From the NCBI GenBank assembly GCA_033816765.1, contig CM066291.1:3410001-3474000 (forward strand): a stretch of DNA of 64,000 nucleotides, in the 5' to 3' direction. The translations under genes were made by a program, and so were the position numbers. This DNA comes from Nothopassalora personata (Eukaryota; Ascomycota; Dothideomycetes; Mycosphaerellales; Mycosphaerellaceae). Each line of letters begins with the position of its first letter. The first letter of the stretch is position 1. Under the pieces are notes generated by a model. It ran no database searches and had not been told where the DNA came from. It saw nothing but the letters and a program-made list of their open reading frames with translations. This document shows positions 31,204 through 45,221 of this stretch, in pieces.

Positions 31204-34200
31204 CTACTCATATTAGGACTATAGAGATAAGTAGGAGATCTAGTAGGAAAGTTGTTTTAGAAGATGTTCTACTTATACCTAAGCTAGGGGTGAACCTAGT
31301 TTCTTAGAACTAGTTCAGCAAGCAGTTTAGTGTCCAACCTCCTTCATTTTCTCTTGTATCCCCCTCTAGCTAGACTGTTGTCTAGACAAGGCTTCTTAGG
31401 GGGGTTCCATTCATTAATAAGATTTCTCCTCTACTATAAGAAAGGGTACATTACTCATTATATGCACCACTAATAGAGAATGCCTTTATAACTGCTAAAT
31501 TAGAGACTAACCTAAAACAGTAGGAGCTTTAGTATAGAAGATTTGCACACTTTAGGAAGAACTTGCTCTAGAATCTTTATAAGGTAATAGACTTAAAAGA
31601 ACCTATTCCTATTCCTAGGGATAGCTTCTACTAGTGCAGAGTGTGTTTAATAGTAAAGATAAAGAAGTATAAAGGCAAAGTTACTAAGAGAAGACCTAAA
31701 AGACTTACCCTTGTATCCATTAATATATGTAGTCTACTACTAACATTAAGGCTAGGGTTTAAATACTAGCTTAAGATTATTAACAACTTCTCTAGAAAAA
31801 AGTAGACCTATCCTCTTAAGAAAAGAGAAGATGCTCTAGTTACTCTCTAGAACTAGAAGATTAAGGTAGAGAGGAAATCATTAGCACAGTTAAAAGCAGT
31901 TAGGCTTAATAATGTAAGGGAACTTATTACATTAGTTAAGCAGTAGGACAAGGATTTAGGAATTGGGCTAGAGCATACTAAGGCATACAACTCGCTCTAA
32001 AATAGACTAGTTGAAAGGTTAATACAAACCTTAGAAGACTCTATAAGGGCAATGCTTAAAGAGGCCAAGATACTAATTGAATTCTAGCCTAAAGCACTAG
32101 AAGCCTAAACCTATATAAGGAATAAACTACTAAATAGTCTAGACTATAATAGGTTTAAGGTTTCACTAGATAAAGCCTTTAATAGTATTAAGCTAACTAT
32201 TAACCATTTAAAGGTTTAGGGATGTAAAGCTATTGTCTATATAGACACAAGATCCTAGCCTTAATAGGCAAGAAGTGATAAACTAATAAACAGAGGTAAA
32301 GAAGCAGTGTTTGTTAGATACGTTAAAAACACAGCTAAGGCCTAGCTCTTTTAGGAACTAGACATAAAAGCTATAAAACAACATACATATGCAGACTTCT
32401 TTAAGGACCAACCTAGAGGTAATATAGATCTCAATGTTACAAAATTGAATCTATTAAGCAATGCACTAGCTAGGAGACCCTTAGGGAGGCTAAGGAAGGA
32501 CATATCCTTAGAGCAACCTGTTTACTATTTAATTATTCAGTAGAGCAGCCTAGTAACAGCCTAGCTAAGAAAGCTGTTTATGCAACTTCCCTAGCCTCTA
32601 AAGAATATAGGGGAATTTCAGAAAATCGATAAGCCAATTAAGATAAGCTTACTAGATCTCTAGGAAAAGAATATTACTAGGATACAAGTAACTACTCTTA
32701 GATTATCCCTTAGTAAGAGGAGGGCTAACTATAATGTTAAGGGCTATAAATGGAAACAGAAAGCCCTAAGATCCATAGTCCCTATACCTAAACTAGCTAC
32801 TAAAGTAGGAGAAGCAATAGACCTCTTAGAGAACCTTACTACTTAACACTAAGCTTTCTTTACAGCTATGCAATTAGTAGATGATTCAGTACTATAGGAT
32901 AGTGAATTCCTAGAAGAAGTTAAGGAGATAGCCTTTATAGCAACTATAGAAGTTATTATATATAAGTAAGAGATCATAATTCTAAAGTCCTATAAGGATG
33001 CTATAAATAATAAGAAATAGGGACACCTTTAGAAGGAAGCAATCTAGAAGGAGCTAGATGCTCTATAGAGCAACAACACCTAGGAGAATACTGTTCCACT
33101 AAAAGGAGTAAACTTAGTTACGTTAAGATAGGTCTTTAATGTTAAAAGAAGCATTAGTGGAGCCATTGAAAAGTTCAATGCTAGGCTAGTTATAAGGGGC
33201 TTTTTATAGAAGTTTAGTATTAACTTTATAGAGACATTTACGCCTATAGTTAGATAGGACACCCTTAGGGTGTTTATAGCTATTATGTGCAAGAAGGATC
33301 TCTATCTTTACTAAGTGGATATAAACAATACGTTTATAGAAAGCACCCTCTATAAAGACATCTTTATGTTACTACTACTAGGAGTTGAGCTTCCACTAAA
33401 CATAGTGTTTAAGATCCTTAAAAGCTTATATAGACTTAAGTAAGCAGCTAGAGATTAGAATCAACTCTGTGTGTTAAAGCTTAGAGAGATTAGATTTACA
33501 TAGTTAGAGGTAGATCTATGCCTACTTATTTATAAGGAAAAAGAGATTATAATTCTTACATATATAGATAACATTCTAATTACTATACTAAAGTTAATAG
33601 ATGTTCTCTAGTTTAAAAGAGAACTTAGCAAAGTCTTTAAGATTAAAGATCTTAGTAAACCTAAAAAGATCCTTAGCATAAGAGTTACAAGGGACAGGAG
33701 GAGAGGAATCCTAAAACTTAACTAGGGACACTTTATTAGGGACAACCTTGCTAAGATAGGGATGAACTATAAGAAGGTAGCACCTACACACTTACCTATA
33801 GACAGCTATAAGGGTCTTAAACCTTTAAGCTACATAGATAAGAGGTGTAACAAGGCAGAGTACTAGAGTATTAATAGTATATAGATGTAGCTAGTAACAA
33901 TTACAAGGCTAGACATTGCTTTTGCCCTAGGAAGGATAAGCTCATTTATAAGTAACCTATCTACCTACTACATAAAGGCTTAAAAGAAGATTATAAGATA
34001 TCTAAGGTTATATCCTAATCTCGGTCTTGTCTTCTCTAGGTATAGAGAAGGATACCTAGTTAGATACTATAACTCTAATTATACAATAGACAAAGTAGAC
34101 AGAGTCTCTATCCTTAGGTATATCTTCTTCCTCTATAGGGCACTAGTCTCCTAGATAAATAAGAAGCAAAAGTCTATGGCAACATCTATAATAGAAGCTA

Positions 34201-34640
34201 AATACATAGCTATAAATGCATATGTAAAGCAATCCCAATTCCTAGCTTCACTGCTAAGGGAGATAGACTATCTAGAGTTAGTAGGAGACTATTCCTATTA
34301 ACTAAGGATTACTAGAAACTAGGAGACTATATTAAGCTTAAGACTAGTCTAATTAAGAGGTAACAACTAAGCTGCCCTTACCCTAGTAAGGGATGCATAT
34401 GTTTATGACAAGTTAAAGCACATTAGCATTGCCTACAATGCTATTAGGAAACTTTGGTAGAGAAGGCTTATTACTATTAAGTACACCCTAACATCTAAGA
34501 TAGTTATAGATAGGTTCATAAAGCTAAAGACTAGTCCACACTTCTAGAGGTTTATAAGCTAGCTTAACCTGTTATAGAGGTCTAAATACTACTAATAGGA
34601 GAAGAGCAGACTGTGACCTCCTATATAAGATAAGTAGGAG

Positions 34641-34887
34641 TGTTAAGATGTAGCATCTTAAGGGGAGCTAACAGTTAGGTTATAATCTAATAGCCTAAGG
34701 CATCTACGATGACTTAGCTTGTCGGAAGACACCTTCTCTCCCCTTTAGCTTAGATAGACATCTAACACAATTAACACATTAGTTCCTAATATATTGCTGC
34801 ATGCCCTGTAGCTATTAGCTAGTTGAAGATTAATCTCTTACTCTACTCCGCTGCTAACTACGTATCCTATTAGGTCTTAACTTAACA
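34641..34887 (+). repeat. 3' LTR of the copia element
   Basis: 247 bp, starts TGTTAAGATG and ends TTAACA, with AGCCC immediately after. Confidence 0.85.
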
Positions 34888-37691
34888 AGCCCTATAGTTT
34901 CTAATATACTCCCTTACATCCTTACTAAGTAATTCCTACTAGTAATAACGTCGTATTAGCTCTTTAGTCTTTACCTTACTAAAGTGCCCTACTAGTAGGT
35001 CGTTATAATACATATAGAGTAGCTATGCTCTTACTATATAGTCTTCGGGTACTATAATCGCGTTTCCGCGATAGACTAACCCGTCTTTTATATACTAGTC
35101 CTTAGCGTCCCCTTCGCTAGGCGCCTACGATAAGTATACGACGTACCTATCGTCTCTCCCCTACACGATTTTCATTAGTAGTATAAGTAGTTTACCTAGG
35201 CCGCCCTACATTATTATAGCGTATACTCTTACTAGTAGCGATCGGGTCCCCTACGGCTCGTAGGCTCCTACTACTATTATCGTCGCCTTATCCTACATCT
35301 TCTCGTAGGTAGCGGTTACGCGCCTTACTATAGGCTCGTCCTCTCTTGATAGGGATTCCTTCTAGAAAGATAGCTTACTTTATAGCGTAGGAAGTAAGTT
35401 CGACGTCTACTACGCTACGCGTACGTAGTTACTACGTCGCGATAGCGTATCGGCTAGGTTACTCTTTCCCGACCTATACTCTACTATAAAGTCGAAAGAT
35501 TATAGAAACGTCGCCTATCGAGCTTACCTCCCGTTTAGCTACTTTACTATTATAAAACCCTATAGGTTCGTATAGTCGACTAGTACCTAAACCGTATACG
35601 ATACGCCTTCGAGGTACGGTCGCTAATGCTTAAATACCTCTACTACTACTAGTAGCTCTTAGTTATAGGTCTTATAATTGTACTCGGTAGGTATTATCTT
35701 ACGAGAATAGAAGGCAATTAGATGCTACTTAGTCCTAAATAACTAAGAGATAATGCCTATAATCGTAAAACCTAAGGCATCCGTTTTAACTCTCGTACGT
35801 AATAAAGGATCGAAGTGCCTTAGGATAGGTACTCCGAGGAACCTAGCTTTTAGCCGTTAGAACGCTTACTCCTCGTAAGCGGACTATATAAGAGGTTCTT
35901 ACTTCTTACTATTCTTACATCCCTTTAGTAGGTCTATAAATAGCTTCGCAATCCTCGAGTATCCTTCGATAAAGCGCCTATAGAAGTTATAGAATCCTAG
36001 GAAGGATTAAACCTTATAAAAACTCGTAGGCGTAGGCTATTCCTCAATTACGGCTACCCTACTCCTATCTATTGATACGCCTACGACACTTACGATAAAT
36101 CCTAGGAACTCGACATTCTCCTAGAAGAAGCTATACTTCTTTAGGTTCGTAAATAGGACGAACTTTAGTAGCCTCTCTAGTACCGCGCGTACGGCTCGTA
36201 CGTACTCCTTACGCGTTACGCTATAGATAAGGATGTTATCTAGGTAGACTACGTAAATGTTATCTACTAACCTAGTAAGGGCCTTATTAATGTACCCCTA
36301 AAAGGTAGCTAGTACGTTAGTTAACCCGAAAGGCATAACTAAGTACTCGTAGTAACCGTATCGCGTGCGAAACGTAGTCTTCTACTCGTCTCCTCGCTTA
36401 ATAGGAATACGGTAGTAGGCATCCTATAGGTCGATTATAGTAAAGAGCCTAGCGCCCTATAGCCTATCTAAGGTCTTACTAATTAGGGGCAGTAGGTACC
36501 GGTTCTTTACTATAATCTTATTTAGGCCTCTATAATCTATATAGAGCCTAATAGTACTATTCTTCTTTAGTACGAATAGGATAGACGTACCCGCCTCGCT
36601 TACGGATCGCCTAATCTACCCCTTCTCTATTACTTACGTAAGGTACTCCTTTAAGGCCTCTAGCTTAGTTAAGGACTAGTAGTATAGCGGCTTAAAAGGG
36701 GGTTTCTTTCCTTTAACGAGATTAATCGTATACTTAACCCCGTCGGGCATCTTACGCTTCGCCTACTTATTAGGTACGTATATATCTCGGAAGTCTATAA
36801 ATTCTTTAGGCTACGAGGAGCCCTCTCCTTCGGGTACTACTATAGTAATAACCTAAACACTTATCGTATAAACCTACTTTAAGCTCTCGAGATCCTTAAG
36901 GAACTCGCGTACGTTACGCTACTAAATCGTAGGCGTCTCTATACTATAGTACTACTAGTTATCCTTATCGGCCTTTACTATCTAATTACGATACCGCTAG
37001 GGTCTACCTAAAATGACTAACGGCCTACCTATAGGCGCTATATAGTAGATAGCGTCGCTTACGCGCTCTACTCCTACATCGTTAGCTAGTCGTACGCGAA
37101 CCGTATAGGCGCCGTAGTAATGCCCCTAGTCCTACGCGTACGACTCTAGATTTAGAAGCTTTATACTACTAATAGGCTACATCTAGTATCGGAGTATATA
37201 CTCGTACGATACTAAGCTTAAATCTATACCGTTATCTAGAAGAAACGTAGCCTCGCAAAAGCCCTTACGCGTCTCGACGGCGCCTCGTAAGTAACGCGCT
37301 AGACTCGTTGACATACCTTAAGGGGTCTATATAGAAACTTAGACTTAGGAGCAACTCTTACCTAGTCCTCTACCTTTTCCCTATTCGCCCTTCTTAGTTA
37401 AAGCCTCGACAGTTTCTAACCTACGAACCGCTTACGCGTCGCGGTCCTTCTATAGGTGTCTATTCCGGCACTCCGTCTTATAGTAACCCTTCCTACCGTA
37501 GCCGTAGTACTCTACTTTCGACTTCTAGCTAGTTAAAGACGAGCTACCGGCGTCTCGCTACTAACTCGCACCCGAGGCGCCCGGTGCTTAACTCTACTTC
37601 TATTACTTTAGGCGATCGACCCACTTATGTACGCCCTTAGCTTTACGCTTACGACGTACACACTACCCGCGGTCGTGCCCTCCGCTACTAC
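34888..37691 (-). other. 5' half of the gypsy relic (gag to reverse transcriptase)
   Basis: This segment carries the RT and Gag knuckle of the minus-strand relic described at 27430-37691. It is cut at 37692 by repeat R. Confidence 0.55.
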
Positions 37692-39362
37692 TAATGTCTA
37701 CTAACTACCCTATGTAGGCCTGTCCGAGTTATAGTAGTATAGAGCGGCGCTTATGTAAGTAGAGGTATTTACCGGTCCCGGGACCGGGAAATTAGGTTAC
37801 GTAACGAGTAGCGTAGTAGCTAGATTGAATAAGAGGATTAGCGGACCTAAACCCCTATACCCTCTACTCGAGAGGTATAAATTAAATTTTTGCCTTAATG
37901 CTACGCTTATAATGCTTAACTACGTAGTATATATCTTAATAGCTATACTAGGTCCTACTAGCTTACCTAAATGTCTAATTAAACCTAAATGAAATTTAGG
38001 CAAGTTAGACCTAAGGGACCCCCTCTAAACCTAAGGTTAACATAACCTATTAGTCGTTAATATATCCTCCCCTATTACGAACCTATCCTTAGGTTCTAAA
38101 GTAGTAAGCCCGGGTACTATAGGTAGCGTAGTTAGTCGCTATAAGCTAAGGTAGTCTTATACTAGCATAGCAGCTTACCCTACCATTTAGCTTAATATAT
38201 AAGATATTAGGCAATCCTAGGGCCTACTAGCGACAGTTTATAAAGATCGAAAGGATCCTTCTATTAGAGACCGTAATAGTAACGTTAATAACCGCGACTT
38301 GCATCCGTCGCACTATATTAACGTATACTACGAAATTAGCGAGGGAATGGATAGCTATATTAGCATTAATCGAACGGGCTAGATAGTCGAATAGTGTAGA
38401 CGCTATTTATAAGACAAGTAAGTGTTAGTACTAGTAACCTAATAAATCTAAAGACGAGTCTATCGCGTAGCTAGAAAGTAAGTTAAGGGAAGATAAGTAA
38501 CTATAAGAAATAAGTAAGATCTAAGGACTAGAAGCACCCGTACCCGAAGCATTAACTAGAATTAGAACTAGAATTAGAACTAGAATTAGAACTAGAATTA
38601 GAACTAGAATTAGAACTAGAATTAGAACTAGAATTAGAACTAGAATTAGAACTAGAATTAGAACTAGAATTAGAACTAGAATTAGAACTAGAATTAGAAC
38701 TAGAATTAGAACTAGAATTAGAACTAGAAACCTATAGGCTATAGCTATAGCCGGAAAATTAACTAGAAACTAGAAGCCTATAAACCCGTACTAACTACTT
38801 AGTTCCACTTATTCTTACATAACTCCTTTGTTTAGACCCACTCGTTATCGTAGCTAACACTAGTCTTACTAGACGCGTCCCTAAGTAGCTAGCTAGTAAA
38901 GTTCCTATAGTAGTTACGGAAGAAGCTCTTATTACGCCCTTTGCTTATAAAGCATATCTACTCGAGAGTAGTAACTAAGCTAAGCTACTTGTCTATTAAT
39001 TTTATAGCTCGGACGCGCTAATTATGTATCTTCTTATAGAAGAGCTCCGAGTCTAAGCGGACCGTAGCATTAAGCTACCTTCTAGCATTAAGGATGACTT
39101 TATTATCGTTCTAAGACTTTAAACCCGCTAGGGTATCGGATAGAGGGCTAATGCTACTAAGGTGTACGCCCGTAGGGAAAGGATAGCTAGGTACTAGGCG
39201 TCGATACTTAAACCCTATAGCGCTCTTACTTAGCGTCTTAAAGTTACGATAGAGGTCTATCACCTAGTGCATGCTCTAGCTTCTCTAGAGTTTAAGATAG
39301 TTATCGTTGCGGATCTCGATAAAGTGAGGGTTAATCTAACGTAGCGTCTTCTTATATACGGC
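37692..39362. repeat. repeat R, copy 2, left part
   Basis: Collinear with 23747-25320. It differs by a longer 12-bp array and an insertion near 38300. It is interrupted by the chromovirus at 39363 and resumes at 46230. Confidence 0.75.
38559..38730. repeat. 12-bp tandem array (ATTAGAACTAGA), about 14 units
   Basis: Nearly perfect units in repeat R copy 2. Copy 1 has only a short irregular version at 24630-24682, so the array expanded after the copies separated, or contracted in the other. Confidence 0.9.
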
Positions 39363-39739
39363 TATTACGTTCTAAGCGCGACGGGTATGAGGCTCCCCCG
39401 CACTAGCACGTAACGACATTAGGATCCGTGTCTCGTGACATAGATCCCCTATATAGACGATCTATCGCTCCCTCGATAGACACTATAGACCCTTTCGGAT
39501 CTGTGGGATCTGTAGGCAGACACTATAGATCTAGATAATGTATTCCTTTATATTTAGGAACCCTAAGAACCCTTATAGTTTCGATGCGTTCAACTTATGT
39601 TACTATCTCACTAATTGGAATACAACTCTTATTCCTATTATTTATCTTCGCTTAGCTTACTTTAGCCTCTCTAAAGAATACCGCTACGTGACTTAACTTA
39701 TCTCTCCTTTAAGACTAGCCCTAGAACGAGATAATAACA
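39363..39739 (+). repeat. 5' LTR of the RIP-mutated chromovirus
   Basis: Starts TATTACGTTCTAAG (from TGTTACG) and ends AATAACA. U3 contains repeated GATC words such as GGATCTGT. Confidence 0.85.
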
Positions 39740-39759
39740 CTTTAAACGCCCTTAGGATA

Positions 39760-41775
39760 AGCGCTACTTAAGCAGCTAGTAGGGGAACACCCGCCCCTAG
39801 CGAAGTAGGAAGCATCCGCCGTACGCTACTATAATAGACTACTACGAAGGACGATAAGTCTAATAACGATAACGAGCCTACTCTAAGGAAGAACGACGTT
39901 AAGGCTACTAAGCTAGACCTCTTCTATAGAGACAGAGCTAAGTTCGACGACTAGGTCAATTAGATAGATATATATCTTATGTTTAACCTAGTCGATGCCG
40001 ATAAAAGAACTATCTTCGCTATTACGTACCTTCGCGGAAGTACGTAGAACTAGATCAAACCTTACCTTAAGGAATACCTCGAAGGTATAGGACGACAAGA
40101 CCCTACCGGAATGTTTAGGAGCTACACCCTTTTTAAAGAAAAGATAAAATTAATCTTTAGAACCTCGAACGAAGTCTAACAGGCTATACAAATTATTTAA
40201 CACCTAAAGTAGAAGACGTCTACTTTAGAGTATGTAGCTAAATTCGAAGAATACGGACAGATTACCGGATAGGACTAGACGGCGTTAATGACTATGTTCC
40301 GACGTAGACTTAAGGACTCCGTTAAGGACGAGTTAATAAGGTACGGGGGACGGATTACTAACCTCGAAGAGCTAATAAAGGCGTCGATCAATATCGATAA
40401 CTAGCTCTAGGAACGACACTAGGAGAAGAAATACGACTCTAAAGTAGGAGGAATAGTAGAATACGCTCCGGATCGTAGACCCTTAGGAGGATACGTTACG
40501 AAGGGAGAATTCTCACGATAAAGCTAGCCCTACTATAGACTATAGCTAATGAAACTAGACGTTACCCAACGAGGACGGAGGATTAATAAGAGTAGGGGCC
40601 ACGGAAAGCCCTTTAAAGGAAAAGGAAAACTCACATGCTATACCTATAGTAAGGAAGGTCACATAGCGCGGGATTGCCGCGGTAAAAATATAGTGCGCCG
40701 CGAGCAATTTAATATAATACAACCCCGAACTAGTAAATCCGAGAGTAGCGTTAGATCTTGAGGAGATACCGACTATACTCGGAGAGTAGGGGAGAGAGCT
40801 AGCAATAGAAGTACGATGCCTCTCCTAGACCCCTTAGAAGAACGAGGAGGATACTATAGGTAGCAAATGGTAGTCATTCTATTTAATGCGAAGAACTAAC
40901 TACGACAGTTCAATATAATAATACGAAGAGTCGACTACGAGATCGAATCCGAGTCTCGAAATAGTTATAGAAGCCTTTATTAGCGATTCTGTTACTAAGA
41001 CTCGTGTTAAGTTTACTACGCCGCGAAGTTAGGCGTAGGGTATTAGCCTTAGTAACCACGAGGAACCCTAGGAGCGACGTATAGGCAAAACGCCACGCTC
41101 CGAGAAGTAGACATCGACGAATCCTACTTTAACGAAGATAGAAGCGATAAAGAAAATCAGGACCTAGGATAGAACGAATTATAGTTACTAGAACTATAGG
41201 AAGAAAGTTAAGAAACTACCGGGCTAAATACTATTAAGGAAGAACAGGATCCGGAAGAATTAAGCGAAGAAGATTCCTCCGAAGGAGAAGAGAGCAATAC
41301 TAACGACGATAACGAACAACTTACCTTTACGATAGATGCACCTAAGAAACTGTACGACATAATTATCTACCTATAAAGAAGGCACGAGGAATTCCTACCT
41401 AAGATAGGCGGACGAAGGAGGCTACACTCTATTAAGTTTAATAAGACACTCGACACCCTACGAGGCATAGCCTAGGGATACCTACTTATAGAAACAACCG
41501 AGAATCTAGTAACCGCCGTTATAGAACGACTACCGATAGGAAGCCGAATAATAGGAACCGGATATCTTATACCGTTAGGAACATTTATATCGAATAAATT
41601 ACGTAACATAGTGCAACACGTACGCGCACTCTACTTAGAAACGTAGAAGATCTAGGAACGTAATAGACTATAAGTGTAGACATAGGGTAACGGGCTACAG
41701 GTTCTAGCCGAAGCCTCTAGGCACGAAGTATAGCGAACTACATATTATTCGGGAAAAGGATTAGCTCCCTAGGAA
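39760..41775 (+). pseudogene. gag of the RIP-mutated chromovirus
   Basis: The text follows the open gag at 60615-58597 residue by residue between RIP stops. The zinc knuckle is damaged: CYTYSKEGHIARDC here against CYACGKEGHMARDC in the open copy, a Cys to Tyr change expected from TGC to TAC. The junction to pol keeps the CTCCCTAGGAAT sequence of the open copy. Confidence 0.8.
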
Positions 41776-41799
41776 TAAGCAACTAAAGGGAGTTATGCA

Positions 41800-44700
41800 A
41801 TACTTAGGCTCACGCATCGATATTAAACACAGTTTTCTAGACATAAGCAATCGTTAACGGACACAAGACTAGTGTTATGATCGACTTAGGAGTAGCGGGG
41901 AATTTTATCTCCGAGTCTTTTATAAGAAGAAACGGGTTAGCTACCCTAAAGAAGAAATAGGGTTACGAGTTAATTGCGGTAAACGGATTATCGTTACCTA
42001 GCGTAGAATAGGAGACGATACTATTGCTACTAGCTATCTAACAGCACTACGAGAATATTACCTTAGATGTCACTAATATAGCTAGTTATGACATAGTATT
42101 AGGTATGCCTTAGTTAAGAAAGCACAACCTAGTAATCGACTAGAGAAGAGGAGTACTTACATTTAGGGAATGCGATTGCGTTGTCGACATTTAGCCTACG
42201 TAGTAGTAGCGTTCACTAGTAGATGAGGTAAGGAAACAGCTAAACGAGATATAGCTTACGCCGAATAGAAGGAATTAAGAACTACCTTCGACCGGGATAG
42301 ACACTAGCGTAGGGCCGCCGGGTTACGAAGTTACTAGAAGTAATAGAAGTAACGTACTATCGAAGAATACTAACATCTTAGAGTTAAGTATTCCTAAGGA
42401 GTATCGTAAGTAGTCGCGACTCTTTAAAGAGGAGAGAGGCAAAACCGCCTTACCTAAGTACCGCCTATAGGATTATAAGATTAACATTTAGCTAGGGAAA
42501 GAGCCTCTATAGGGACCCCTATATTAAATGTCTAAGAAAGAGCTATAGACCCTACGAGAATAGCTAAAGGAGAAGCTAGCTAAAGGATAGATAAGAAGAT
42601 CCACCTTAAGTATAGGAACTCTATGCATGTTCGTTCTAAAAGCAAACGGGAAGTTACGACTCGTATAAGACTATAGGAAGTTAAACGAGATTACGATTAA
42701 GAACCGATACCCGCTACCTAACATCGAAGAAGCATAAGATAGATTAACCGGATCGGACTAGTACACGAAGATTAACCTACGAGATGCCTTCTACGCTATA
42801 CGAATAGTAGAAGGAGAAGAATGGAAAACCGCTTTTAGAATAAGATACGGACTCTACGAATTCTTAGTTATGCTAATAGGATTAACTAACGCACCCGCAT
42901 CCTGCTAGGACCTTGTTAACGAAACACTTAGAGACCTACTCAACGTATACGTTATCGCCTACATAGACGACATATTAGTCTACATAAAAGGATCCCTATA
43001 GGAACACATAAGACAAGTCTAGGACGTCTTCGAACGACTCACGCAATTAGGATTCAAGACGGCACCCGAGAAATGCGAATTCTATAAGAAAGAAGTTAAA
43101 TTCTTAGGCTTCATTATTAGTACTATAGGGATAACGATCGACCCTACGAAGACACAGTCAATTAGAGAATAGCTAGAACCAAAAACAGTTAAGGACGTAC
43201 AATTATTCCTTAGACTAGCGAACTACAACCGGAAATTCATTAAGGACTACGTAAAGACAGTAGCACTAATAACGATGCTTACGAGAAAAGACGTTACTTA
43301 GAAATAGGGAAGGGAATAGATTAAAGCGTTTAAAAAACTTAAGGAACAATGCGCTTTAGCCCCTACGGTTCGACTATTCGATAGTAGTAAGGAAGTCTAT
43401 ATCGAGACCGATGCGTCTAATATAGCAATAGGCGCATGTCTAACATAGACATACGATAGGTAGAGACACCTAGTAGCCTATTACTCCCGGAAAATGACTA
43501 TAGCGGAACAGAACTACGACATCTATAACAAAGAGCTTCTAGCTATTATTGCTGCTATGTAACATTAGAGAGTATATGTCGAGGGCCTACCGAAGTTAAC
43601 GATTCTTTCTAACTATAAGAATCTTACGTACTTCACGACGACGAAAGAACTTACCCGAAGGCAAGCCCGCTAGTCGGAGCTACTAGGACAGTATAAGTTC
43701 GAAATTAAATATACTCTAGGACGAGAGAATGGCCGCGCCGACGCGCTAAGCCGAAGAAGCGACTATATAGAAGGAAAAGAACTAGTATAATACAAAATAT
43801 TAAAGACGAACCCCGACGGAAGTCTTAGCGCTAACATAAGAGAGTTTAACAATATCGTACGGATATTAAGCGATAAGGACGAACAATTCCCTATATCGTA
43901 AGGAAAATACTAGGTACTAAAGGATCGAGAAGAAGAATATATACGATAACATTACGACGGACTAACTTATAGACACCCTAGAACTTTAAAGACAATAGAC
44001 CTAATATAACGTAGTTTCTCATTCCTATAGATAAGACTTAAGGTGTTACGCTACATTAAACAATGCGTACACTACTAACGAAACAAGGCTACGAGACATG
44101 TAAAATACGGTCACCTACAGTTTAGGACACTACCGACGAAACTATAGGACGAAGTTATAATAGACTTTATTATAAAACTCCTACCGTTAAGAGATTAAGT
44201 TAGGAAACAACTATACGACATAATACTAGTTATAGTTAATAGACTCACGAAATACGCACACTTCATTCCTATATCGGAAACGTATAATGTAGAGTAGCTC
44301 GGATACCTCGTACTAGATAGACTTATCCGATACCACGTATTTCCCTAAGCGTTTATAACGGATAGAGACAAGCTATTTACATTAAATTACTAGAAGACGC
44401 TTATAGGAACGATCGGAATTAAACATAAGCTATTAATAGCATATTATCCGGAAATAGACGGACAAACCGAAAGGATAAATTAAACGCTAGAACAATACCT
44501 ACGACACTATATTAATTATGTATAAGACAACTAGGTCTTATTACTGCTAATAGCGTAGATTGTACTAAACAACCACAAATTAGAGATAACTTTAACGACA
44601 CCATTTTATACGAACTTTAGTAAAGATCCTAACCTATTTAGAACACCTAGATCTTACCCATAAGCCGAAAGAGCAATCGTGACGACGGATACTCTTAAGG

Positions 44701-45150
44701 AAGTGCATAAAGAAACACGTAAGGCGATCGAAGATATATAACAAAAACTGTCTCGATAACGGTAGGACACGAGAAAAATAGCACCTCTACTAAAAGAGGG
44801 GGATAAGGTCTATCTCCTTACAAAAAACTTAAGAACAAGAAGATAGACTAAGAAACTAGATCACGTTAAGGTCGGACCATTTTTTATCGACAAAGTTATA
44901 GGACTAGTTAACTACCGCCTACGACTACTACTAGACGCAAAAATCCACCTAGTCTTCCATATCTCTAAGCTGGAACCCGTAGACACCGAAACACCCTACT
45001 AGGAAAGCTTCTATTTCGAGCCGGAAGTAGAAAACGAATTTAAAGTCGAAAAAATCCTAGATAAGAAAGGTTAGCGATACCTTGTTAAGTAGAAAGGATA
45101 CGACGATTTAGAAAATACCTAGGAACTAAAGGCGAACCTTACGAATTGCC
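41800..45150 (+). pseudogene. pol of the RIP-mutated chromovirus
   Basis: Protease, RT (YIDDILVY, about 42.96 kb), RNase H and integrase segments align with the open pol at 58594-55115. Similarity is high up to the chromodomain (ILDKKG.RYLVK.KGYD, about 45.06-45.11 kb) and then drops abruptly, so the C-terminal tail is different from that of the open copy. Confidence 0.8.
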
Positions 45151-45221
45151 GCTAGCTGCTAAAAGATTTCTACTACCGCTAAGTAGCGGGAGCGCGCCGT
45201 TAACCGGTTCCGCTACTACAC

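Larger units (their letters stand above)
28785..34887 (+). mobile_element. RIP-mutated Ty1/copia retrotransposon with LTRs and TSD
   Basis: Two 247-bp LTRs (28785-29031 and 34641-34887) begin TGTTAAGATG (TATTAAGATA in the left copy) and end CTTAACA. A 5-bp duplication AGCCC flanks the element (28780-28784 and 34888-34892). The interior reads, on the plus strand, a Gag knuckle (CLLYKKDYLIKDC, about 30.2 kb), a pre-integrase motif (YRRFAHFRKNLL, 31.5 kb), integrase text (31.9-32.3 kb), reverse transcriptase (YLYQVDINNTFIE at 33.3 kb, YIDNILI at 33.56 kb) and RNase H (SMATSIIEAKYIA at 34.2 kb). Integrase before RT places it in Ty1/copia. Most stops are TAA/TAG from CAA, CAG or TGG. Confidence 0.88.
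27430..37691 (-). mobile_element. RIP-mutated Ty3/gypsy relic, split by a copia insertion
   Basis: Reading the minus strand and tolerating RIP-type stops, a Gag zinc knuckle with Cys changed to Tyr (YYGYGRKGYYKTEC) occurs near 37.5 kb. The reverse transcriptase motif VYLDNILIYS lies near 36.23 kb. After the copia insertion (28785-34887), integrase core text IDFITDLPLS and NTILVIVDRYSKINLYIPTT occurs at 28.6-28.7 kb. The order gag, RT, integrase on the minus strand is that of Ty3/gypsy. LTRs were not identified; the gag end is cut where repeat R copy 2 begins at 37692. Confidence 0.7.
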
